Assembly (NCBI RefSeq): GCF_007994075.1
Contig: NZ_VIWU01000001.1
Coordinates: 4,774,001-4,838,000 of the forward strand
Origin: Pseudonocardia hierapolitana
Lineage (GTDB): Bacteria; Actinomycetota; Actinomycetes; Mycobacteriales; Pseudonocardiaceae
Direction of reading: 5' to 3'
Length of the DNA stretch: 64,000 nt
Below, piece by piece: positions 57,945 through 64,000 of the stretch; within the stretch, counting starts at the first letter, position 1; the number at the start of each line of letters is the position of its first letter. Both the position numbers and the translations under genes were made by a program. Below the pieces are notes generated by a model. That model saw nothing but the letters and a program-made list of their open reading frames with translations, did no database searches and had not been told where the DNA came from.

Positions 57945-58337
57945 CGACGCGAAGTCGCCCGCCCGCCACGGCATCTCCTGCAGCACCCACGTGTTGCCGT
58001 CCGGGTCGCTGAACGGGACGTACTTGATCCCCTGGGGGTGCTCGTCGATCTCCCCGACGGGCACGCCGCGGCGGGCGAGCTCGTCCCGCGCCACCGCCGC
58101 GTCGGCGACGACGAGGTGCAGGCCCCGCAGCGACCCGGGGGCCGCGTCGGCGAGGGAGGGCAGGCCCTTGGTCAGCGTGATGGAGCAGGCCGAGCCGGGC
58201 GGGGTGAGCTGGCAGACCCGCACCCCCTCGGCCGGCTCCACGTCGACGTCGACGGTGAACCCCGCGCCGACGTAGAACTCCTTGGCGCGGTCGATGTCGG
58301 CGACCGGCACGGGGACGAGCTCGAGCAGCATCTTCAT
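57933..58337 (-). CDS. VOC-superfamily (glyoxalase-like) protein
   Basis: A 134-residue protein with one vicinal-oxygen-chelate fold: LVPVPVADIDRAKEFYVGAGF at the start and IKYVPFSDPDGNTWVLQEM near the end, a typical glyoxalase/dioxygenase-like pair. Only one metal Glu is evident (LQE), so the activity is uncertain. ATG 58337 follows AAGGAGG and overlaps the stop of the DHFR-like gene (ATGA). It converges on ribA with a 12-base overlap. Confidence 0.88.
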   Translation of the reverse strand: MKMLLELVPVPVADIDRAKEFYVGAGFTVDVDVEPAEGVRVCQLTPPGSACSITLTKGLPSLADAAPGSLRGLHLVVADAAVARDELARRGVPVGEIDEHPQGIKYVPFSDPDGNTWVLQEMPWRAGDFASSPE

Positions 58338-58933
58338 GGCGCCTCCTTGCGCACGCGGTAATGCAGGTGGGTCACGCGGTCGCCTTGCACGACCGTGGGG
58401 TTCTCCAGCAGGTGCTCGGCGCCGGTGAAGCCGCCGAAGTAGCGCACGCCCGTGCCCAGCAGCACCGGCACCAGGTCCACGCGCAGCTCGTCGACGAGCC
58501 CGGCGGCGAGGGCCTGCCCGGTCATGTCCCCCGCGGTGAGCGACACGACGCGGCCGCCCGCCACCGCCTGCGCCTTCGCGATCGCGCTCTCCACCCCGTC
58601 GGTGACGAACGTGAACGGGGCGTCCGGGTGGGCATCGATCCACTCGGTCGGCACCCGGTGCGTCACGACGAAGGCGGCGTCGCCGACCGCGGGAGTCCCA
58701 CCCCAGCCGTCGGTCAGGTCGAACAGGCGTCTGCCCATCACGCCGGGCCCGACGTTGCTCCACGCCGAGCGCAGGTACTCGGCGCTCGCCGCGGAGACCC
58801 GGTAGGTCCGCTCGTTGTCGTGGAACTCGACGTCGCCGTTGCGGTACCAGTCGAACAGCGGCCCGACCCCGCCTGACGGGTACGCGATGAACCCGTCCAG
58901 CGACATCGTCGCCTGGACGACGACCTTGCCCAT
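58334..58933 (-). CDS. Dihydrofolate reductase-family (RibD C-terminal type) protein
   Basis: A 199-residue RibD-C/DHFR-fold protein: VVVQATMSLDGFIAYPSGGVG, PGVMGRRLFDLTDGWGG, FVVTHRVP, a central VSLTAGDMTGQALAAGLVDEL and VPVLLGTGVRYFGG. It resembles RibD-type reductases that act on pyrimidines, and its position beside the GTP cyclohydrolase II gene is suggestive, but this family is widespread and no role is proven. ATG 58933 follows GAGGAGGG. It is coupled to the VOC gene. Confidence 0.88.
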   Translation of the reverse strand: MGKVVVQATMSLDGFIAYPSGGVGPLFDWYRNGDVEFHDNERTYRVSAASAEYLRSAWSNVGPGVMGRRLFDLTDGWGGTPAVGDAAFVVTHRVPTEWIDAHPDAPFTFVTDGVESAIAKAQAVAGGRVVSLTAGDMTGQALAAGLVDELRVDLVPVLLGTGVRYFGGFTGAEHLLENPTVVQGDRVTHLHYRVRKEAP

Positions 58934-59080
58934 GGCGTCCCTCCTCCGGTTCGTGAGGGCACCAGCGTGCGCTCGCGGGACGCCTCGGGCATCCGTGGCG
59001 ACCACCTGGTCGTCACGTGGTGCACCCTCGCATCGTGCGTGTGTTCGCCACGGGTCTCGCTCTTCGACCGCGCGGCCGCG

Positions 59081-60190
59081 TCATACCAGCAGAGCCACCT
59101 TGCCGGCATGCGGAGCCGGGGCCTGGCCGGCGGTCATGAAGGCGAGTACCCCGGTCGCCTCGGCTTCCACGGCGGCCGCCTCGTCCGGCGTGAGCGGGCG
59201 GTGCGGGTGCACCTCCAGCGTCGCGCCGTCCCGGTCCCGGGTGAGCGTCCAGTGGGCCGCGGTGAAGCCGTCGACCAGCACCGCGCCCGGCACCGGCCCG
59301 CTGCGCCGGACGAAGGCGCGGCGGAACTCGTCGGTGCAGACGCGGGTCCGGTCGGCGTGCGAGAGCAGCAGGTTGTCGAAGTCGTAGAGGAAGCGCACGG
59401 GCGCAGGTGTGTCGGGGTCGGGGCGCGGGGCGTCGGGGAGGTCGTAGAGCTCGCGGCCGTGCTCGTCGCGGAACACGTGCAGCCGCGAGCGCATCGGCGT
59501 CATCACCTCGCGCAGGAGGGTGAGCCCCGACCAGGTCTGCACGTCCGCCACGGTGGCGGGGCCGAACGCCGCGAGGTAGCGGAGCACCAGCGTCTCGGGC
59601 GAGAACCCGGGGCCCTCACCCAGCCACGCCTCGGTGCTGGTGTGCGCGATCGGGCCGCTGCGTCCCCACAGCCCGCGCGGCGGCACCTGGACGAGCGGCA
59701 GCCGGTTGCGCACGGCGTACGCGAGGCCCGCGGCGGGCCGGTCGGGCCACCGCGCCTGCAGCAGCCCGCCCAGCTCGCGGGAGGTGCGGGCCTTCTCGGC
59801 CAGCAGCGGGCGGGCCGCCGCCACGACCTCCTCGAGGTCGAGCCCACGCACGGCGGCGCCGTGCAGCTGGTTGTGGAGGAGGTCCCGGTCGAGCACGGGT
59901 TGAACGGCTGCGCGCAGGCCGTGCGCGTCCGCCGCCGTGACGAGGTGGATGGTCGAGCGCATCAGGGCGATCCGCACCAGCGTCCGGTCGGCGAGCCGGT
60001 CGGCCGCGGCCTCGGGGCGGAAGCGAGCGATGCGGCTCCACAGCCCGACGTACCAGGTGTGCGGGGTCTGCGCCTGCAGACCCACGAGGTGCTCGACCAC
60101 GTCGGGGACCGGCCGGGTGGTGCGTTCCAGCAGGAACTGGCGGGCGAGGGTGGCCCGGTTCAGCGCGCGCGGGCCGAGCACCTGGGTCAC
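59081..60190 (-). CDS. Winged-helix DNA-binding protein, AlkZ/YcaQ-like
   Basis: A 369-residue protein of the HTH_42/AlkZ family: LARQFLLERTTRPV at the start, the Gln-x-Gln motif Gln39-Ala-Gln41 (GLQAQTP) used for catalysis by AlkZ-type DNA glycosylases, and GLWSRIARFRPE. The C-terminal half has the winged-helix and beta-barrel blocks. AlkZ-type enzymes unhook bulky or cross-linked alkylation damage; many relatives are uncharacterised. Start GTG 60190, 4 bases after the epoxide hydrolase stop, so the two genes are probably one transcript. Confidence 0.82.
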   Translation of the reverse strand: MTQVLGPRALNRATLARQFLLERTTRPVPDVVEHLVGLQAQTPHTWYVGLWSRIARFRPEAAADRLADRTLVRIALMRSTIHLVTAADAHGLRAAVQPVLDRDLLHNQLHGAAVRGLDLEEVVAAARPLLAEKARTSRELGGLLQARWPDRPAAGLAYAVRNRLPLVQVPPRGLWGRSGPIAHTSTEAWLGEGPGFSPETLVLRYLAAFGPATVADVQTWSGLTLLREVMTPMRSRLHVFRDEHGRELYDLPDAPRPDPDTPAPVRFLYDFDNLLLSHADRTRVCTDEFRRAFVRRSGPVPGAVLVDGFTAAHWTLTRDRDGATLEVHPHRPLTPDEAAAVEAEATGVLAFMTAGQAPAPHAGKVALLV

Positions 60191-60194
60191 GGGA

Positions 60195-61313
60195 TCAGCC
60201 CCGCAACCCGGCGAAGAACCGCCGCAGGTCCCCGACGAGCAGCTCCGGCGCCTGGTGGGCGGGGTAGTGGCCGCCGCGGTCGAACTCGGTCCACGACACG
60301 ATGTTGGCGTGGTCGCGCTCGGCGAAGCGCCGGATGCCCGAGAAGTCGTGCGCGAACGAGGCCAGCCCGAGCGGCGCCGTCGTGGGTCCCTGCGGCTTGT
60401 CGGCGTCCGGGGTGTGCCGGTCCTCCCAGTAGAACCGCATCGACGACGCGGTGGTGCGGGTGAACCAGTAGATCGCGACGTTGGTCAGCACGAAGTCGGG
60501 GTCGACGGCGTCGCCGAACAGCTGGTAGCTCCACGCCAGCTGGCCCGCCGGTGAGTCGGCGAGTGCGTGCGCCACGTTCTGGGGCTGCGTCGACTGCAGC
60601 TCGTTGAAGCCGAACTTCTCCGCGGCGAAGCTCTGCAGCGTGGCGAGCTCGGCCATCTCCGCCTCCGACATCCCCTCGAACTCCGCCGGGTCGCCCGAGG
60701 GGAACGAGAAGATCTGGTCGACGTGCACGCCCACCACGTGCTCCGGGGCGATTCGCCCCAGCTCCGGGGAGACGAACGAGCCCGCGTCGTTGCCGTGCGC
60801 GCCGTAGCGCTCGTAACCCAGCCGGGCCATCAGCTCCTTCCAGGCCCGCGCGGTGCGGTAGCGGTTCCAGCCGGGCTCGGTGGTCGGGCCGGAGAACGCG
60901 TAGCCCGGCAGCGACGGGATCACGAGATGGAAGGCCTGTGCGGGGTCGCCTCCGTGGGCCCGCGGGTCGGTGAGCGGGCCGATCACGTCGAGGAACTCGA
61001 CGAACGAGCCCGGCCAGCCGTGCGTGAGGACAAGCGGGAAGGCGTGCGGCTCGGGGGAGCGGACGTGCAGGAAGTGGATGTTCTGCCCGTCGATCGTGGT
61101 CGTGAACTGCGGGATCTCGTTGAGCCGCTTCTCGACGGCCCGCCAGTCGAACTCGTCGCGCCAGCGGCGCACCAGCTCGCGCACCGGGTCGACGCGCACG
61201 CCGTGGTCGCCGCCGGTCGCCAGCTCCTCGGTGTACCGGGTGCGGGCGAGGCGGTCGGCGAGGTCGTCGAGGTCGGCCTGGGGGATGTCGATGCGGAAGG
61301 GCGTGATCTCCAT
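60195..61313 (-). CDS. Epoxide hydrolase (EHN-type alpha/beta hydrolase)
   Basis: A 372-residue microsomal-type epoxide hydrolase: N-terminal EHN domain ([20 protein letters not shown]), oxyanion motif HGWPGS at 98-103, nucleophile Asp176 in HGNDAG, lid Tyr in SYQLFG and the catalytic His in [11 protein letters not shown]. It adds water to an epoxide. It is the first gene before the AlkZ-like gene and is divergent from a WYL regulator. A TATAGC element 9 bases before the ATG suggests a nearly leaderless transcript. Confidence 0.92.
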   Translation of the reverse strand: MEITPFRIDIPQADLDDLADRLARTRYTEELATGGDHGVRVDPVRELVRRWRDEFDWRAVEKRLNEIPQFTTTIDGQNIHFLHVRSPEPHAFPLVLTHGWPGSFVEFLDVIGPLTDPRAHGGDPAQAFHLVIPSLPGYAFSGPTTEPGWNRYRTARAWKELMARLGYERYGAHGNDAGSFVSPELGRIAPEHVVGVHVDQIFSFPSGDPAEFEGMSEAEMAELATLQSFAAEKFGFNELQSTQPQNVAHALADSPAGQLAWSYQLFGDAVDPDFVLTNVAIYWFTRTTASSMRFYWEDRHTPDADKPQGPTTAPLGLASFAHDFSGIRRFAERDHANIVSWTEFDRGGHYPAHQAPELLVGDLRRFFAGLRG

Positions 61314-61322
61314 GAACGCGAC

Positions 61323-61356
61323 GCTATAGGCGAATCAGGCAAGGTTCGTTCCTGAT
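61323..61356. promoter_or_regulatory. Divergent promoter/operator of epoxide hydrolase and WYL regulator
   Basis: ATCAGG (61334-61339) and CCTGAT (61351-61356) form a perfect inverted repeat with an 11-base spacer. On the minus strand TATAGC lies at 61328-61323, with transcription expected close to the epoxide hydrolase ATG at 61313. The WYL gene starts 21 bases from the repeat on the other side, so its regulator is the natural candidate to bind here. Confidence 0.45.
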
Positions 61357-61376
61357 GGTCGGGCAGACTTCACGCC

Positions 61377-62369
61377 GTGTTGGAGACCTCTGCGCGACTG
61401 CTGCGCCTCCTGTCGCTCCTGCAGTCCCGCCGCGAATGGACCGGGCCGGAGCTCGCCCAGCGGCTGGAGGTGAGCGAGCGGACCGTCCGCAACGACATCG
61501 AGCGGCTGCGCTCGCTCGGCTACCCGGTCGACGCCAACCGGGGCGCCGTGGGCGGATACCGGCTCGGCGCGGGCGCGCAGCTGCCGCCGTTGCTGCTCGA
61601 CGACGACGAGGCCGTGGCCACGGTGCTCGGCCTGCGGGCGGCCACCGGGCTCGCCGGGGTCGAGGAGGTCTCGCTGCGCGCGCTGGCGAAGATCGAGCAG
61701 GTGCTGCCCCGGCGGCTGCGTCGGCGGGTGGCGGCGCTGGGCGAGTACGCGCTGCGCGTGCCCGACGACGCGCCCCCTCCGCAGGTCGACGCCGAGGTGC
61801 TCACCACGCTCGCCGCCGCCTGCCGGGACTCCGAGCGGCTGCGTTTCGACTACCGCACCCACGGCGGTGGCGACTCGCGGCGCGACGTCGAGCCCTACCG
61901 CCTGATCGCCTGGGGCCGGCGCTGGTACCTGCTCGCCTGGGACGTCGAGCGCGGCGACTGGCGCACCTTCCGCGCCGACCGCATCACCCCGCGCATCCCC
62001 ACCGGGCCGCGCTTCACCCCGCGTCCACTGCCCGCCGACGACGTCACCGCCTACCTGTCCGGCCGCGTCTCCGCCGCGGCGTGGCGGTACCGGGCGCGCG
62101 TGGTGGTGCACGCACCCGCCGACGAGATCGCGGCGCGCATCACGGCAGCGGTCGGGCACGTCGAGGCGCGCGACGCCGGGACGTGCGTCCTCCACACCGG
62201 GTCGGACAGCCTCGACAGCCTCGCCGTGCACCTCGGCCTGCTCGGCGTGGACTTCGAGGTGGCCGACCCGCCGGAGCTGGTGGAGCACATCGCGCTCCTC
62301 GCCGGGCGCTACACGCGCGCGGCGCGGCTGCGTGAGACGCGTGTGAAGCGGGATCAGGCATCCCGCTAG
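61377..62369 (+). CDS. WYL-domain transcriptional regulator (YafY type)
   Basis: A 330-residue regulator with an N-terminal HTH (ARLLRLLSLLQSRREWTG, then LAQRLEVSERTVRNDIERL), a middle WYL domain (PYRLIAWGRRWYLLAWD) and a C-terminal WCX-type domain (about 220-315). WYL proteins often respond to nucleic-acid damage or single-stranded DNA. Next to an epoxide hydrolase and an AlkZ-like glycosylase this points, by inference, to a response to alkylating or epoxide damage. GTG 61377. Confidence 0.92.
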   Translation: MLETSARLLRLLSLLQSRREWTGPELAQRLEVSERTVRNDIERLRSLGYPVDANRGAVGGYRLGAGAQLPPLLLDDDEAVATVLGLRAATGLAGVEEVSLRALAKIEQVLPRRLRRRVAALGEYALRVPDDAPPPQVDAEVLTTLAAACRDSERLRFDYRTHGGGDSRRDVEPYRLIAWGRRWYLLAWDVERGDWRTFRADRITPRIPTGPRFTPRPLPADDVTAYLSGRVSAAAWRYRARVVVHAPADEIAARITAAVGHVEARDAGTCVLHTGSDSLDSLAVHLGLLGVDFEVADPPELVEHIALLAGRYTRAARLRETRVKRDQASR

Positions 62370-62400
62370 CCTCGGCCGCGACTGCGAAGGAGGGCGGGCC

Positions 62401-63081
62401 ATGGCGGCGCCGGCGTCGTACGACGAGATCGCGGACTGGTACGAGACCGAGTTCCTGCCCCGCAGCTCGGCGGACGATCCGCTCGGGGTCGACCGGTCGC
62501 TTCGCGACCTGCTCGGGCCGGGCGACGGGATCTGCCTCGAGATCGGCTGCGGCACCGGGGTGCACGCGGCGAGCGTGCGCGCGCTGGGCTGGACGCCGGT
62601 CGGTGTCGACGTCTCGGCCGGCATGCTCCGGCACGCACGGGGCCGGCTCGCGTGCGCCCGCGCCGACGCCGAACGGCTGCCGGTGGCCGACCGGGCGGTG
62701 GACGCGGCCATCGCGATGATGGTCCACACCGACATGTCCGCCTACGCGGCCGTGCTCCGCGAGGTCGCGAGGGTGCTGCGCCCGGGCGGCGTGTTCGTCC
62801 ACGTCGGCGTGCACCCGTGCTTCTGCGGCGGGTTCGCCGACCGCTCCGATCCGGACGCCGTGGTGATCCGCCCGGGATACGGCGACCGGCACTGGACGAA
62901 GGAGTCCTGGACCGACCAGGGCATCCGGGACAAGATCGGCGCGAGCCACTTCCCGCTCGCGGAGCTGCTGAACGCCGTGCTGGACGCCGGGATGGTGCCG
63001 GAACGGTTCGTCGAGAGCGGCGGCTCGACGCCCGCGGTGCTGGCGCTGCGGGCCCGCATTCCGGCTCCCGCCCCGCGCTGA
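62401..63081 (+). CDS. Class I SAM-dependent methyltransferase
   Basis: A 226-residue UbiE/BioC-like methyltransferase: YDEIADWYETEF, motif I LEIGCGTGVHAASV, GVDVSAGMLRHARG, ADAERLPVADRAVDAAI, and VLRPGGVFVHVGVHPCFCGGF. The substrate is unknown. ATG 62401 follows GGAGGGCGG. It lies 31 bases after the WYL gene on the same strand and may share its transcript. Confidence 0.9.
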   Translation: MAAPASYDEIADWYETEFLPRSSADDPLGVDRSLRDLLGPGDGICLEIGCGTGVHAASVRALGWTPVGVDVSAGMLRHARGRLACARADAERLPVADRAVDAAIAMMVHTDMSAYAAVLREVARVLRPGGVFVHVGVHPCFCGGFADRSDPDAVVIRPGYGDRHWTKESWTDQGIRDKIGASHFPLAELLNAVLDAGMVPERFVESGGSTPAVLALRARIPAPAPR

Positions 63082-63089
63082 GCGGCGCA

Positions 63090-63154
63090 TTACGCCCTGT
63101 CGGTGGAACGCGCGGGCAGTGGCGTAAGGCTATTGTGCTGATATTGCGCTTACG
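63090..63154. promoter_or_regulatory. Repeated TTACG half-sites upstream of the CGNR gene
   Basis: TTACGCC at 63090-63096, GGCGTAA at 63121-63127 and CTTACG at 63149-63154 form inverted pairs in the 81-base space before the CGNR gene. CGTAAG at 63123-63128 pairs with CTTACG with a 20-base spacer. The GATATT at 63140-63145 could be a -10. This looks like an autoregulatory site; the binder is inferred. Confidence 0.4.
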
Positions 63155-63162
63155 GGGGTCGC

Positions 63163-63681
63163 ATGGAGACGAGCGGATACCGGATCAACGGCGCAGGCAC
63201 GGCGGTCGCGTTGGTCAACGCGGTCACCTCGGGTGCGGGGAGCTCGGACCGCGGGCTCGCGGAGCTGCTCGGCGCGCATCGCTACCTGGTGCCCGAACCG
63301 TCCGCGGCGGACGTGGACCGGCTGCGGGACTGGGCGCACCGGCTCCGCCCCGCGTTCGGTGGCCCCGGGGTGATCGCGCTGCTCAACGAGCTGCTCGCGG
63401 ACGTGCCGTTGCAGCCGCACATCTCCGACCACGGCCTCGGCCCGCACCTGCACTACGGCGAGCCGGGCGCGGGTCTCGTCGACCGGGTGCGGGCCAACAC
63501 GGCGTTCGGCCTCGCGCTGGCCGTGTGCGAGCACGGCGCCGAGCGGCTCGGGTGCTGCAAGGCCGCGGGCTGTGACCGCGTGTACGCCGACGTCCAGCGC
63601 GGCCCTCGGCGCCGCTACTGCTCGCGGGCGTGCCAGAACCGCAGCTCGGCGGCGGCCTTCCGGGCCCGGCGCGCTTCCTGA
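63163..63681 (+). CDS. CGNR zinc-finger transcriptional regulator
   Basis: A 172-residue protein. The N-terminal ABATE-like domain (about 1-110) is followed by a C-terminal zinc finger with GCCKAAGCDRVYADV, then RRRYCSRACQNR, where the family's CGNR tetrad reads CQNR. The finger binds DNA in this family; the N-terminal domain probably senses a ligand. The ATG follows GGGGG. Repeated half-sites upstream suggest autoregulation, and the MFS gene that follows 3 bases after the stop is a likely target. Confidence 0.9.
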   Translation: METSGYRINGAGTAVALVNAVTSGAGSSDRGLAELLGAHRYLVPEPSAADVDRLRDWAHRLRPAFGGPGVIALLNELLADVPLQPHISDHGLGPHLHYGEPGAGLVDRVRANTAFGLALAVCEHGAERLGCCKAAGCDRVYADVQRGPRRRYCSRACQNRSSAAAFRARRAS

Positions 63682-63684
63682 ACC

Positions 63685-64000
63685 GTGCGGTGCCGGACGC
63701 CGCGCGGCACCCTCGCCGTGCTGTCGGTGACGTTGCTGCTGCTGAAGTCGACGTGGTTCTCCGCCACCGCGGTGATCCCACAGGTGCGCGCCGAGTGGGG
63801 GCTCTCGGGGGAGGGCGTGGCGTGGCTGACGATCGCGGTGCAGTGGGGTTTCGTCGCCGGCGCGCTCCTGTCCGCCGCGTTCACCGTGGCCGACGCGATC
63901 GCGCCCACCCGGCTGATCTTCCTGTCCTCGCTCGGCGCGGCAGGCGCCAACCTGCTCCTCCTCGCCACCGGTGGCCTCGCCCTCGGCGTCACCGCCCGGT
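63685..64000 (+). CDS. MFS transporter, N-terminal part (cut by window end)
   Basis: From GTG 63685 the frame is open to the window end (105 codons). The start LAVLSVTLLLLKSTWFSAT, then VIPQVRAEWGLSGEGVAWLTIAVQWGFVAGALLSAAFT, is typical of the first two helices of MFS drug/cyanate-type transporters. Two further hydrophobic segments follow. The stop and the substrate region are outside the window. It is probably co-transcribed with the CGNR gene 3 bases upstream. Confidence 0.8.
   Translation, partial: MRCRTPRGTLAVLSVTLLLLKSTWFSATAVIPQVRAEWGLSGEGVAWLTIAVQWGFVAGALLSAAFTVADAIAPTRLIFLSSLGAAGANLLLLATGGLALGVTAR

Overview
The window is very GC-rich (about 70% or more), densely coded on both strands, and uses many GTG starts and 4-base stop/start overlaps. 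A fused 2-oxoglutarate decarboxylase/dehydrogenase (Kgd) with a DUF6104 neighbour, an F420-type LLM oxidoreductase, ECF sigma/anti-sigma and CU044_5270-like proteins point to the chromosome of an actinobacterium, most likely Pseudonocardiales. This placement is inferred from gene content only. I see no rRNA, tRNA, CRISPR array, transposase or phage structural genes.

Layout. 1-7 kb: a MerR-like tail, DoxX, an ECF sigma/anti-sigma pair, a small secreted protein, a class B-type penicillin-binding protein, two small conserved proteins, and an NmrA-type reductase with a MarR regulator. 7-16 kb: DUF6104 and Kgd (TCA cycle), a broken CU044_5270 gene, an LLM oxidoreductase, dienelactone hydrolase, Nudix and SGNH hydrolases. 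16-24 kb: three ABC systems (a two-gene exporter, a polar amino-acid importer, a 1,240-residue fused exporter). 24-36 kb: GlmS, a GAF-type activator beside a response regulator, DedA, a TetR/amidase pair, phosphofructokinase, and a FIST protein coupled to a GAF histidine kinase. 36-43 kb: a ClpP homologue lacking its catalytic His, PhoX, two tandem secreted M15-like proteins, a BldC-like HTH protein, a repeat-rich non-coding stretch and an alpha-carbonic anhydrase. 43-51 kb: AraC with an NmrA/DUF1772 operon, a 22-bp tandem array, methyltransferase and spermidine-synthase-like genes, DHFR-like, MFS and imine-reductase-like genes, and HxlR.

The most interesting block is 51.5-57.9 kb. It holds a CDP-alcohol phosphotransferase divergent from a BchC-like dehydrogenase, then a translationally coupled run of PTPS homologue, glycosyltransferase, methyltransferase and flippase-like membrane protein, followed by a creatininase-family hydrolase and a variant GTP cyclohydrolase II. 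The cyclohydrolase has His at the position of E. coli RibA Tyr105, and the PTPS homologue lacks the catalytic Cys and one zinc His. My model is a pathway that opens GTP to a formylated pyrimidine, deformylates it with an ArfB-like creatininase, and elaborates it into a glycosylated, methylated, possibly membrane-linked product. Streptomyces coelicolor has related PTPS and GTP cyclohydrolase II homologues (SCO6650 and SCO6655, as I recall), but I know of no assigned product.

57.9-64 kb: VOC and DHFR-like proteins, an AlkZ-like winged-helix protein, an epoxide hydrolase divergent from a WYL regulator, a methyltransferase, a CGNR zinc-finger regulator, and the start of an MFS transporter cut by the window edge.

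Non-coding DNA is unusually structured. Long hairpins lie at gene borders (7.2, 13.8, 29.2 and 39.0 kb), the 41.8-42.3 kb region carries nested repeats, a nine-copy 22-bp array lies at 45.7 kb, and several candidate operators sit at regulator genes.
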